Source of the DNA: an uncultured Prevotella sp.
GTDB taxonomy: Bacteria > Bacteroidota > Bacteroidia > Bacteroidales > Bacteroidaceae
Assembly: GCA_937898715.1 (NCBI GenBank)
Contig: CALEKA010000060.1
Span: 1 to 37,604 of the forward strand
Length of the DNA stretch: 37,604 bases
Reading direction: 5' to 3'
Both the position numbers and the translations under genes were made by a program. Below, one piece after another: positions 8,910 to 17,529 of this stretch. Every line of letters begins with the position of its first letter. Position 1 is the first letter of the stretch. The notes under the pieces were generated by a model. That model did no database searches, was not told where the DNA came from, and was given only the letters and a program-made list of their open reading frames with translations.

Positions 8910-9345
8910 CGCGCCTACGCGCGCATTACAGTCATTTTTTCCCTTTTTGCCCTCACCCCTCACTTTTTCCCTCTAATGCGTTGATACTCAGCCTCATTTC
9001 AGAATACCTTGCTTGCACTTTCCCTCACACACTCCTTTCCGCTCAGCGGGCCGATGCTAAATACGCCTCCCACGACTAGTCTGCACGCCTCCCACGACTA
9101 GTCCACACGCCTCCCACGACTAGTTCACACGCCTCCCACGACTAGTCTGCGCGCATTCTATGATATATCGCGATCCACATCACTCTCACCAACAGAGTGC
9201 AAGTAAGTGCAAGAAAAGTGCAAGCAAAATTCCTTCTCCTCACACCAATCACCCATTGATAAACATAACGTTTATACATCCTAGTGAGCGCAGTGCAAGT
9301 AATTACGAACGGAATCGACGGAATGCGCGCGTACGCGTAGGAGAA
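8910..9345. repeat. Intergenic repeat island 1 (outward CG-alternating ends, GTGCAAG repeats)
   Basis: The left end on the minus strand reads AAAAAATGACTGTAATGCG followed by CGCGTAGG. The right end on the plus strand reads GGAATGCGCGCGTACGCGTAGG (about 9320-9341). Both therefore point outward. Inside are GCTTGCACTTTCC near 9010, three GTGCAAG copies at about 9196-9228 and one near 9294, and the 22-bp array at 9064-9146. The same layout recurs at 22092-22466 and 36683-37143. No convincing gene is present; open frames here are low-complexity. Confidence 0.6.
9064..9146. repeat. Four 22-bp tandem repeats containing ACTAGT
   Basis: The 17-base core CGCCTCCCACGACTAGT begins at 9064, 9086, 9108 and 9130, with an exact 22-base period. 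The five bases between cores vary (CTGCA, CCACA, TCACA). Each core ends in the palindrome ACTAGT. It lies inside repeat island 1. Confidence 0.9.
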
Positions 9346-9351
9346 GTTTTT

Positions 9352-9375
9352 GTGAACAGTTTATTCACTTTTTTT
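9352..9375 (+). terminator. Weak hairpin followed by seven T
   Basis: GTGAA at 9352-9356 pairs with TTCAC at 9364-9368 around a 7-base loop, followed by seven T at 9369-9375. The stem is short, so this is a weak candidate. It would insulate the susC promoter from upstream reading. From here to about 9690 I see no gene and no other clear signal. Confidence 0.35.
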
Positions 9376-9693
9376 GGTAAGAAGAAGATTTGCTTGCAAC
9401 TTTGCACCCATCAATCAACATTCCCTTTATCCCGCCTCCTTCGTGCGAGGCATCTATATATACCCCACCATTGGCCCCCCATTACGAGCCCTTCCCTCAC
9501 CCATGCACAGGAAACCTTTCAAAACCATCCATCTACCCCCCCCCAAGCCATGGCTACGTGAAACAACCCTTCCCGAGCCAGCCTCCGCCCCGCTTCATCA
9601 CACAAAAATAGCTTCTTTAGACTTTATTTGCAATAAGAATGTTGCAATTCTAAAAGAAATTCAACAGATATCTATTTTTTTAGGGGTAAAGTG

Positions 9694-9723
9694 TTGCACT
9701 ATAAGAAATAATCGATATATTTG
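9694..9723 (+). promoter_or_regulatory. Promoter of the right susCD operon (movable promoter)
   Basis: TATATTTG at 9716-9723 fits the -7 consensus TAnnTTTG, and TTG at 9694-9696 lies 19 bases upstream as the -33 element. Transcription would start near 9730, leaving an untranslated leader of about 340 bases before the susC start at 10067. Only the last 82 bases of that leader are shared with the other susC. The promoter and the first 255 bases lie within the predicted invertible segment. Confidence 0.7.
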
Positions 9724-9984
9724 CAGCCAACAATTGTTACAAAAAGTTCATTTAAAAGCATTTTTGCTTACAAAATGTACCACAAATAAGACTCATTGGA
9801 GAGTTTGTAAGAAGTATAGACGAGTCATTTAAAAGAATTGTAGCAAATTTAACTTCTGCTTAGCCTTCATGAAAATAGCTTACATCGTGAGCGAAGTCCA
9901 ACAACACTGGGAATAGGCAAAACTTAACACTATTTAGTCCATTTCGTACTACAGCCGCTGGGAAAGGCTCGTTTACTTACCCAA

Positions 9985-10066
9985 GAAAACGTCCGTTTCT
10001 CCTCCTCCCCCCGAAGCTAAGCCTCCACTCCTCGAAACAACAAACATTAAATAAAACGGTTAGATT
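9985..10066 (+). promoter_or_regulatory. Leader of right susC with putative inversion site at its upstream end
   Basis: This is the mirror copy of 6158-6243. The crossover-site candidate is AAACG-TC-CGTTT at 9987-9998: perfect five-base half-sites around a two-base TC centre. Homology with the other leader runs from 9985 to the start codon and on into the signal-peptide codons, with a few small indels in the pyrimidine-rich middle. Confidence 0.6.
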
Positions 10067-13000
10067 ATGAACAAAAAGTTAGTGCTTATGGGAGCTGCGC
10101 TGCTGATGACAGCAGCCACCGCTTCAGCACAGAAGCGCGTAACAGGACGCGTGCTCGACACCAACGGGCAACCCGTAGTAGGCGCTTCGGTGCAAGTAAA
10201 AGGTTCAAGAATTAAGACCTCAACCGACGCTAATGGTAACTTCACACTCAACGGAGTGCCCTCAAGCGCCAAGCAACTCAACGTACACTACCTCGGTATG
10301 TCGCCCGCAACGGTGAGCATCTCGGGCAACGTGATGGTAACGCTCAAAGACAATGAGCAGAACCTCGGCGAAGCCTACGTAGTAGCCTATGGTAAGGCCA
10401 CTAAGGAATCGTTTACTGGTGCTGCTACGCAGATCAAGGGCGACGTGGTGGAGAATAAAGCCACTACCGAAGTGACCTCTGCCCTTGCCGGTGAAGTAGC
10501 CGGTGTACAGATCATGCAGGGCGATGGTAACCCTGGTGCTAACTCTACAATCGTAATCCGTGGTATCGGTTCGGTGAATGCTGCTGCTCAGCCGCTCATC
10601 GTATTGGATGGCATGCCCTACGCTGGCGACCTCTCCACCATCGATCCGAAGGATATCGAGAGCCTCAACCTCATGAAGGATGCTACGGCTACCGCACTCT
10701 ACGGTTCGCGTGGTGCAAACGGTGTGATCATCATCACTACGAAGAAAGGCCAGGCTGGTAAGCTCTCCGTAGGTGCCGACGTGAAGTACTCTGTAAGCGG
10801 ACGTTGGCTGCCCACTTACGATGTGATCAAATCGCCAGAGCGCTTTACTGAACTTTCTTGGGAAAGCTTGCGCAATCAGTATGCTTATACGGGTGCTGAA
10901 AGCCGCCGCTTGGATCTCGAATCGGCTGCAGCAAAGGCTTCTCAGGTATTGTTCAGCACCAAGGGTATTCCTGACACATACAATATGTGGAATGTAGCTG
11001 GTGCCGACCTCATCAATCCAGAAACCGGACTTTTCAACGAAGGTGTAACCCGCCGATACAATCCTGATAGCTGGGAAGACGAACTCTTCCGCACAGGTCA
11101 GAAGGTAGACGCTGGTATCAACCTCACAGGTGGTACCGACCGCATCAAGACCTATGCTTCTTTGGGCTTTACCAAGGATAAAGGCTACTTGGTAGGAGCT
11201 GACTTCCGTCGTTTCTCTTCACGTATCAATACGGATATCCGCATCACCAATTGGCTCAAGGGTAGCGCACAGCTCTCTTACAGCAATGCTCGCTACAACA
11301 AGTCGGTACAGGATACGGGTGCATCCAACAATGCATTGAACTTCGTAAACAATGCCCCCTATCTCTATCCCGTCTACGAACGCGATGAGAATGGCAACCG
11401 CATTGCCGATACCAACGTGGGTGGCTATCGTTACGACTACGGTATGCATGATGGCTATGGTCGTGGCTTCGCTGCAGGTGTGAACCCTGCTGGTAGCGCC
11501 AACCTCGACTTAGACCGCACCGACCTCGACCAATTCAATGGCAACGGACAGTTGGAAGCTACCTTCTTGACAGACTTCAAACTGACCGCTGGCTTGGGAT
11601 ATATGTACTATCATTCTAATGAAAATGTACTTACCAATCCCTACTATGGCGATGCTGAAGGCCTCGGACGTATTGATACCGAAAGCTTCATTTCTCGTCA
11701 GGTGGTGGGCAACCAAATCCTTTCATGGAAGCACACTTATGCAGCTCTGCACAACGTGAGCGCATTCGTAGGTCATGAGTCTACTTGGACCACCAATGAA
11801 GTGATGACGGGCTCTAAGAACAACCTCGTTCGTGCCAACGATGTCACCATGGGTAATGCTGTGAAATATCAGGATCTCTCAGGTATGAACTATGGCTATT
11901 CACTCGATAGCTGGTTTGGTCAGGTCTCTTACGACTATGCTGAAAAGTACTTCTTCAATGCAGCTCTCCGTGCAGATGGTTCTTCACGTTTCGCTAAAGG
12001 ACATCGTTGGGGTACGTTCGGCTCAGTAGGTGCTGCATGGAACATCACTAAGGAAGCTTTCATGGAGGACGTCACTTGGCTCCGCAACTTGAAGCTGAAA
12101 GCTTCTTGGGGTAAGACGGGTAACCAGTCGCTCGGTGCTTTGATTATGGGTACAATCCCCTCATACTATCCTTATGCCGATGTATACAGCATCCGCAATA
12201 TGAACGATGATCCTTCATTCGTGTTCTACAAGAAGGGTAACAAGAATCTCTCTTGGGAAAAGACACAGAATATCAATGTGGGTGTTGAGTTCAACATCGC
12301 AGGCATCTTGGAAGGTGAAGTAGACTACTTCAACCGCTTGACAAGCGACATGCTCTTCCTCCGCAGCGTAGCTATGTCGAAGGGTTATGCTTCCATCCCC
12401 GTCAACGATGGTAAGATGCGTAATGCCGGTGTAGAATTCAGCTTGGTAGCACACGCTGTTAAGACCAAGGACGTCAGCTTCGACATCCGTCTCAACGGTT
12501 CGCACTATAAGAACACCATCACCGAACTTCCTCTCGATGAGAACGGCAATCGCATGGAGTACTATCAGTACACCAGCCGCTTCACTTGGACGAAGGGCAA
12601 GGGTATCTACGACTTCTACTTGCCTACTTATAAGGGAGTAAATCCCGAGACAGGCCTTGCACAGTACAAGACCCTCACGGCTAAGTATGCCGATGGTACA
12701 GAAAAGGTAGTAACCGACCTCGAACAGTTCAAGAGCCAGCACAAGGGCGAGGAATATCAGCTCGTAGAAGGCGTAAGCGCTGATTGGACCGAGGCTGTGA
12801 GCGAATATGTGGGCAAGTCGGCTACTCCGAAGCTCACCGGCGGTTTTGGTTTTGACCTCCGCGTGAAGGACTTCACCTTCGGCACCACCTTCTCATACTC
12901 TCTCGGTGGCTATGCTTACGACTATGCTTATGCCGTCTTGATGAGCGATAACGAACTTGGCGGTAATAACTGGCACAAGGACATCGAAAAGCGTTGGACT

Positions 13001-13324
13001 AAGCCCGGCGATATCACCGATGTGCCTATGCTCTCTGCAGGTAGCTCAGATGGTACTTATGCTGCTGCTCGTAGCACCCGCTTCCTCACGAAGCGTAGCT
13101 ATTTGTCGCTCTCAAGCATTCGATTGGCTTACAACTTGCCCAACGCTCTGACTACTCGCTTGGGTGGCATGAACGGCGTGCAGATCTATGCTACTGGCGA
13201 AAACCTCTTCTACCTCAGTGCTCGTAAGGGATTCATGCCTGGTACAAGCGCTACAGGTCAGTCCGACGACCTCCAGTATATGCCTTCATCAAGCTTTACC
13301 ATCGGTCTGAAGTTGAATTTCTAA
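10067..13324 (+). CDS. SusC/RagA TonB-dependent outer-membrane transporter (right copy, intact)
   Basis: Glycan or nutrient importer of 1085 residues in the outer membrane, driven by TonB. The signal peptide is residues 1-21 (cut after ASA). A carboxypeptidase-regulatory-like domain follows (about 23-97), then the TonB-box-like region GEAYVVAYGKATKESFTG (101 onward) and the plug, with GIGSVNAAAQPLIVLDGMPY and DATATALYGSRGANGVIIITTKKG typical of the SusC family. The rest is a 22-strand-type barrel ending SSSFTIGLKLNF, an aromatic terminus as needed for barrel insertion. It is followed after 48 bases by susD. Leader and signal-peptide DNA is nearly identical to the left susC, but the barrel is clearly different, so the two probably take different substrates. 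Confidence 0.97.
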   Translation: MNKKLVLMGAALLMTAATASAQKRVTGRVLDTNGQPVVGASVQVKGSRIKTSTDANGNFTLNGVPSSAKQLNVHYLGMSPATVSISGNVMVTLKDNEQNLGEAYVVAYGKATKESFTGAATQIKGDVVENKATTEVTSALAGEVAGVQIMQGDGNPGANSTIVIRGIGSVNAAAQPLIVLDGMPYAGDLSTIDPKDIESLNLMKDATATALYGSRGANGVIIITTKKGQAGKLSVGADVKYSVSGRWLPTYDVIKSPERFTELSWESLRNQYAYTGAESRRLDLESAAAKASQVLFSTKGIPDTYNMWNVAGADLINPETGLFNEGVTRRYNPDSWEDELFRTGQKVDAGINLTGGTDRIKTYASLGFTKDKGYLVGADFRRFSSRINTDIRITNWLKGSAQLSYSNARYNKSVQDTGASNNALNFVNNAPYLYPVYERDENGNRIADTNVGGYRYDYGMHDGYGRGFAAGVNPAGSANLDLDRTDLDQFNGNGQLEATFLTDFKLTAGLGYMYYHSNENVLTNPYYGDAEGLGRIDTESFISRQVVGNQILSWKHTYAALHNVSAFVGHESTWTTNEVMTGSKNNLVRANDVTMGNAVKYQDLSGMNYGYSLDSWFGQVSYDYAEKYFFNAALRADGSSRFAKGHRWGTFGSVGAAWNITKEAFMEDVTWLRNLKLKASWGKTGNQSLGALIMGTIPSYYPYADVYSIRNMNDDPSFVFYKKGNKNLSWEKTQNINVGVEFNIAGILEGEVDYFNRLTSDMLFLRSVAMSKGYASIPVNDGKMRNAGVEFSLVAHAVKTKDVSFDIRLNGSHYKNTITELPLDENGNRMEYYQYTSRFTWTKGKGIYDFYLPTYKGVNPETGLAQYKTLTAKYADGTEKVVTDLEQFKSQHKGEEYQLVEGVSADWTEAVSEYVGKSATPKLTGGFGFDLRVKDFTFGTTFSYSLGGYAYDYAYAVLMSDNELGGNNWHKDIEKRWTKPGDITDVPMLSAGSSDGTYAAARSTRFLTKRSYLSLSSIRLAYNLPNALTTRLGGMNGVQIYATGENLFYLSARKGFMPGTSATGQSDDLQYMPSSSFTIGLKLNF

Positions 13325-13372
13325 CAATAGCTCATACTTGGATATACAGCCAAACTAAAGATACAAATCACT

Positions 13373-14926
13373 ATGAAATATAAGTTTTTGACATATATGC
13401 CAATCTTGGCAGCAGCCTTGGCTTCCTTAGCATCATGCTCTGAGGGCTTCTTGGATCGTGAGCCCGAGGGTGCTTACATCACGTCAGACCAGAAAGAAAA
13501 GGAGTTCAAGTGGAATCCTAAAATCATGTTGGGCGAAGTGCAGGGCACGGTCACAGCCTTGACGCGCTGGCAAGCTGGTGGTAGCACCTCTCAGAATGAC
13601 TTCGGACAGAAGTCGATCGATATCGCTACGGACATCATTTCACACGATATGGTTATGTCGCAAGGTTCTACTTATGGCTACTGGCGTTCTGAAGCCAACG
13701 GACAGTCTACGGTGAGAACCTCCGCACGTACCCAGTCCAACTGGTACACCTATTACCGCATCATCGACGCTTGTAACTCAGGTTTTACCGCAGCAGGTGG
13801 CGATGAAAACGTGCCCGAGGCTGCCCAGACCAGAGTTTATTGGGCAGAATGTAAGACGGCTCGTGCCTATGCTTACTTCAACCTAGAGAACCTCTACAAC
13901 GGCGACTATGCCACTTGCAAGAACAAGAAGGTGCTCCCCATCTACAACAAGCAGGGAATGGACAACCAAGGCCCTTCTACCAATGAGCAGGTGTATCAGT
14001 TCATCCTCAACGATTTGGACGATGCCATCGCGGCATTCAAGTCGGCCGCCGAGGAAGACGCCGCACCTACTTCTATCGATCAGCCCAGCTTGGCAGTGGC
14101 TCTTACCCTCAAGGCTTATGCCTACCTGCAGATGGGTATGAATAGCGAAGCTGCTACCGCCGCAGTAGCTGCCATCACAGAAGCACACGGCAACGAAGGC
14201 CTCAGTATCCTCTCGGAAGACGACATGTTCTTCGGTTTCAACTCCGTCAACAACAACAACTGGTTGTGGGGTATGGACGTAACAGCTGAAAATACTGGCG
14301 GACTCTGTACTTTCTGGGGCATGATGGACCTCTATACCTACAGCTACACGGCTGCAGGCGACTTCAAGGTAATCAACTCCGACCTCTTCAATCAGATCCC
14401 CGAGACCGATGCACGTCGTGACTGGTTCACAGAGAGCCCCTACTATCAAAGATATGCGGGTTCTGCCCTAGAGTCGCTCTGCCTCTTGCCCACAGGTAAG
14501 TTCTACTCCAACGTCTCACACACCATCATGGGCGACCGCTCATGGGAAAGCGATATCCACTTCATGCGTATCGAAGAGTGCTATCTGATCGCAGCCGAAG
14601 CCTATGCTCGCCAAGGCAACTTGACTCAGGCTTGCACCTACTTGAAGGCTATCCTCGACAATCGCGACACCGCAACTGCCGAAACGCTCAGCAGCATGAC
14701 TCAGGAGCAGCTCCTCGACGAGATCTTCTACAACTGGCGTGTAGAAATGTGGGGTGAAGGTAAGAGCCTCATGACCTTCAAGCGTTTCCACAAGAACATC
14801 GTCATTCCCGACAATGATGATTTCTATGGTACTCCCACTTACGCTTGGGATAGCAAGAAGCTTATCTTCGCCATCCCCGATCAAGAACTCAAGTACAATC
14901 CTCTCTTGAAGGACGCTGATCAGTAA
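13373..14926 (+). CDS. SusD/RagB family outer-membrane lipoprotein (right operon)
   Basis: 517-residue partner of the transporter just upstream. The lipoprotein signal ends LASLASC (Cys22), followed by SEGFLDREPEGAYITSDQ, a near-diagnostic SusD start. TPR-like helices follow (CKTARAYAYFNLENLYNG, ALTLKAYAYLQMGMNSEAA), and the C-terminal blocks are FMRIEECYLIAAEAYARQG and IFYNWRVEMWGEGKSLMTFKRF. It is last in this two-gene operon: a strong terminator follows, and there is no third lipoprotein as in the left operon. Confidence 0.95.
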   Translation: MKYKFLTYMPILAAALASLASCSEGFLDREPEGAYITSDQKEKEFKWNPKIMLGEVQGTVTALTRWQAGGSTSQNDFGQKSIDIATDIISHDMVMSQGSTYGYWRSEANGQSTVRTSARTQSNWYTYYRIIDACNSGFTAAGGDENVPEAAQTRVYWAECKTARAYAYFNLENLYNGDYATCKNKKVLPIYNKQGMDNQGPSTNEQVYQFILNDLDDAIAAFKSAAEEDAAPTSIDQPSLAVALTLKAYAYLQMGMNSEAATAAVAAITEAHGNEGLSILSEDDMFFGFNSVNNNNWLWGMDVTAENTGGLCTFWGMMDLYTYSYTAAGDFKVINSDLFNQIPETDARRDWFTESPYYQRYAGSALESLCLLPTGKFYSNVSHTIMGDRSWESDIHFMRIEECYLIAAEAYARQGNLTQACTYLKAILDNRDTATAETLSSMTQEQLLDEIFYNWRVEMWGEGKSLMTFKRFHKNIVIPDNDDFYGTPTYAWDSKKLIFAIPDQELKYNPLLKDADQ

Positions 14927-14955
14927 TCAGCCGTTTTCTTCATAGAAACGTAGAT

Positions 14956-14997
14956 AATCGCCTCTCATCTTCGCAGCAATGCAGATGAGAGGCGATT
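14956..14997 (+). terminator. Terminator of the right susCD operon
   Basis: A perfect 15-bp stem: bases 14956-14970 (ending CGCCTCTCATCT) pair with 14983-14997 (AGATGAGAGGCGATT) around a 12-base loop. It lies 30 bases after the susD stop. The T-run is short (TTT). Confidence 0.75.
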
Positions 14998-15137
14998 TCG
15001 CGTTACTTCCAAAGTAAGTCTTAAAGATGCTTTCCCAAAAACGATACGAATGCCTATCTTTCCTCCTCAATACGCTCGCTGAAGCGCACCATCCCATTTA
15101 TCTTTGATCAATACCCCCTTTCTCTTTGACTTATATA

Positions 15138-15297
15138 CCTTTATCTTTTCGTCGCTCGATGATTATCTGCGTCTTTGCCACCCTTGTGCGGCAGCTCTGC
15201 CGCCCGCGGGTGGCAGAGCTGCCGGTTCGGTGTGGTAAAGCTGCCACCCACGGGCGGCAGAGCGATAGATGGCTATCGAGCGATGGAAAGATAAAGG
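15138..15297. repeat. 160-bp nested palindromic element
   Basis: The outer arms 15138-15160 and 15275-15297 match in 21 of 23 positions. The inner arms 15195-15216 and 15241-15262 match in 21 of 22 (CTCTGCCGCCCG.GGGTGGCAG). Within the left inner arm, GGCAGCTCTGCC at 15190-15201 and its exact complement at 15212-15223 form a second hairpin. There is no gene in 14998-15457; apart from this element the stretch holds nothing I can name. It resembles a small non-autonomous element. Confidence 0.8.
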
Positions 15298-15457
15298 GCT
15301 GTGGATGGCTCGGCCTTAGTAGATGAGCAGAAATAGATGTTGTTGCAATAGCTTAAAAGAGTAGAGAAAGTAAATGGAATAGGCTTGGAGCATGGCTTAT
15401 TATAGAAAAGGACGCATAAGAAGTGGCTTAGAGATGAGCGCTTTGCTTAATTTTTTG

Positions 15458-15465
15458 TAATTTTG
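15458..15465 (+). promoter_or_regulatory. -7 element upstream of the ThrE-family gene
   Basis: TAATTTTG fits TAnnTTTG exactly and is followed by CAGCC, as at the right susC promoter. The start codon is 34 bases downstream. The nearest TTTG (15442-15445) is only 12 bases upstream, too close for a standard -33 element, so only half of the promoter is convincing. Confidence 0.5.
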
Positions 15466-15498
15466 CAGCCGTAATAATTCTTATAACCCATAAACTTA

Positions 15499-16869
15499 AT
15501 GACAACAGACACCGAACTTACGCGAGAACAGCTCATTCGCCACAAGCTCGACTTGCTGCTGCGCACCGGACAACTCCTCGTGGAAAGCGCAGCGGACACA
15601 AACCGCATTATGCGTAACATGAAGCGCGTAGCAGCCTTCCTCGGACTTCCCGAAGAACACTTGCATATCTACGTGCAGTACAACATGTTGATGGTCAACC
15701 TCAGCGATGACGAACACTCCTTTACGAAGTTTCAGCGTTGCGACAAGCATGGCATCAACATGACTACCATCTCGCTCATCAGCAAGCTCTCATGGAAAGC
15801 CATTCGTGAGGACTACTCCATCGAGCAGTATGCCGACGAACTTGAGCAGATTGCCAAGCGCCCTCGCAACTATACTCCCCTTCAAGTGGCAATCGGTACG
15901 GGCTTCGCTTGCGGCGGATTCTGCATTCAGTTTGGTTGCGACTGGACGGCATTCTTCTATGCTTCCTTCGCTGCTGCCATTGGTATGTACTTGCGCGGCT
16001 TCATGCTCCGCAAGGGCTTGAATAACTATATGGGCATTGCCATCGCAGCTTTTATCAGTACTGTGATAGCGTGGGCCACAACGTATCTTCCCTCTTCGTG
16101 GACAGACACTCCGCTCCACCCGCTCTTGGCTTGTGCCTTGTTTATTGTGCCAGGTGTGCCTCTGATCAACTTTGTCGACGATATGCTCGACAATTATATA
16201 CAGGTGGGCTTGACAAGAGCCATCAACACTTTTCTGATGATTGTCGCGATGTCGTTTGGTATAGCCTTCTTCCTCAAACTGTCCAACTTCGACTTGACAC
16301 AGTTCTATACCATACCCATGATTCCTCACAATAGCTATATCAGCTATGCAGCAGCAGCTGCTATCTCGGCTATGGGCTTCTCTATGATATTCAATATTCC
16401 GCGTCGCCTGCTGTGGGTAGTGGCTATAGGTGGTATCATCGCTGTCTGCACGCGCAACTTCGTCAATCTCGGTCCGAGCAATGACAATGTGGGGTTGGAT
16501 ATGGGCCTTGCCATCGGTTCGTTGGCAGGAAGTGCACTGGCAAGCTTGATTGCTGTGAAGGCTGTACACTGGGTACATGCTCCCAATCACGTGCTTTCTA
16601 TTCCGAGCGTCATCCCGATGGTGCCTGGTGTGCTGATGTATCGTGCTCTTGTAGGTCTGATCGAAATGAACGGTGTGGTGGGCGAATTGACCAATGCAAT
16701 GAAGTTTGGTATGGCTTCAGCCATCACGATTATGTGTATCGCTCTGGGTGTGGCTATTCCTAACGTCTTTGCTCGTCACTGGGTAGCCAAGAGCCGTCAG
16801 CGCAAGCTCGAACAACTTATTGAGGAGCGCAAGAAGCGCGGCTACTTTGTAGACTTGACGGAATTGTAA
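15499..16869 (+). CDS. Threonine/serine exporter family protein (ThrE-like)
   Basis: 456-residue inner-membrane protein. Residues 1-115 form the soluble ThrE N-terminal domain (LLLRTGQLLVESAADTNRIMRNM). About ten hydrophobic helices follow, from roughly residue 130 to 430. This is the fused form containing both the ThrE (DUF1212) and the ThrE_2 (DUF3815) halves, the second recognisable by IPSVIPMVPGVLMYRALVGL. The family exports threonine and serine in Corynebacterium; export is the likely role here but the substrate is not shown by sequence. The end is basic and soluble (RKLEQLIEERKKRGYF). It lies 39 bases before the thymidine kinase ATG, so the two may share a transcript. Confidence 0.85.
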   Translation: MTTDTELTREQLIRHKLDLLLRTGQLLVESAADTNRIMRNMKRVAAFLGLPEEHLHIYVQYNMLMVNLSDDEHSFTKFQRCDKHGINMTTISLISKLSWKAIREDYSIEQYADELEQIAKRPRNYTPLQVAIGTGFACGGFCIQFGCDWTAFFYASFAAAIGMYLRGFMLRKGLNNYMGIAIAAFISTVIAWATTYLPSSWTDTPLHPLLACALFIVPGVPLINFVDDMLDNYIQVGLTRAINTFLMIVAMSFGIAFFLKLSNFDLTQFYTIPMIPHNSYISYAAAAAISAMGFSMIFNIPRRLLWVVAIGGIIAVCTRNFVNLGPSNDNVGLDMGLAIGSLAGSALASLIAVKAVHWVHAPNHVLSIPSVIPMVPGVLMYRALVGLIEMNGVVGELTNAMKFGMASAITIMCIALGVAIPNVFARHWVAKSRQRKLEQLIEERKKRGYFVDLTEL

Positions 16870-16908
16870 TTGTCTTCCCCCTCTACCTCTCTTCTCCTTT
16901 TATATACC

Positions 16909-17478
16909 ATGTTTCAGGAATCGAATAATCTATCTAAAGGTCGCATAGAAGTGATATGCGGCTCGATGTTTTCCGGTAAGACGGAAGAACTCATCCGTCG
17001 GCTTAAGCGTGCACGCATTGCGCAGCAGCGCGTTGAAATCTACAAACCTGCTATCGATACGCGCTATTCTGAAGAGGATGTCGTCTCGCACGATGCTAAC
17101 TCTATCTCTTCTACTCCTGTAGAGTCGGCTCGCAGCATTCTCTTGATGGCTTCAGAGGCGCAGGTGGTGGGCATAGACGAGGCACAATTTTTCGACGTAT
17201 CCTTGGTGGAGGTGTGCAACGAGCTTGCTAATAGTGGTAAGCGCGTCATCATAGCCGGCCTTGACATGGATTATAAGGGAATACCCTTCGGGCCGATGCC
17301 ACAACTGATGGCTATAGCAGAGGATGTGACGAAGGTGCATGCTATCTGCGTGAAGTGTGGCAACCTTGCTCAGTTCTCCCACCGCATAGTGAAGAACAAT
17401 GAGCGCGTGCTGCTCGGTGAGCAAGAGGACTATGAGCCGCTGTGCAGAGAGTGCTTTAATAAGACAGAGAATAAATAA
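16909..17478 (+). CDS. tdk: Thymidine kinase (type II)
   Basis: Phosphorylates thymidine to dTMP in the salvage pathway. 189 residues from ATG 16909; a longer frame from TTG 16870 adds a low-complexity stretch overlapping the intergenic gap and is not used. The P-loop is GSMFSGKT at residues 18-25. The magnesium/catalytic segment is IDEAQFFD (Asp90, Glu91). The lasso-domain zinc ligands are Cys147, Cys150, Cys179 and Cys182 (CVKC ... CREC). Length and motif order are as in the bacterial family. It is followed by a strong terminator. Confidence 0.97.
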   Translation: MFQESNNLSKGRIEVICGSMFSGKTEELIRRLKRARIAQQRVEIYKPAIDTRYSEEDVVSHDANSISSTPVESARSILLMASEAQVVGIDEAQFFDVSLVEVCNELANSGKRVIIAGLDMDYKGIPFGPMPQLMAIAEDVTKVHAICVKCGNLAQFSHRIVKNNERVLLGEQEDYEPLCRECFNKTENK

Positions 17479-17483
17479 GTACT

Positions 17484-17520
17484 AAAATCCCCCGCATATC
17501 AATGATATGCGGGGGATTTT
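17484..17520. terminator. Strong bidirectional terminator after tdk
   Basis: A perfect 17-bp stem: 17484-17500 (AAAATCCCCCGCATATC) pairs with 17504-17520 around a 3-base AAT loop. Four A on one side and four T on the other allow use from either strand. It lies 6 bases after the tdk stop. Confidence 0.93.
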
Positions 17521-17529
17521 GGTGAGGGG

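Larger units (their letters stand above)
6233..9998. mobile_element. Predicted invertible segment (promoter switch between two susC genes)
   Basis: The segment is bounded by inverted copies of GAAAACGTCCG (minus strand 6243-6233; plus strand 9985-9995). It contains a serine recombinase of invertase size, an AAA ATPase, repeat elements and one outward promoter at 9694-9723. Leader and signal-peptide DNA outside both ends is nearly identical for about 190 bases, while the DNA just inside the two ends is unrelated. Inversion would move the promoter from the right susC to the left one and put the recombinase gene upstream of the right one. The sites and boundaries are seen in the sequence. The switching itself is inference. 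Confidence 0.55.

Noticed and set aside
8653..9079. Open frames through the palindromic element and repeat island 1
   Set aside because: They run across inverted and tandem repeats, overlap one another in all frames, and show no protein-like composition or start signals.
9160..9832. Open frames upstream of the right susC
   Set aside because: They are low-complexity, overlap the promoter at 9694-9723 and repeat island 1, and resemble no protein family.
14122..14449. Long antisense frames inside susD and other large genes
   Set aside because: These are shadows of real genes caused by codon bias; the sense-strand genes are clear family members.
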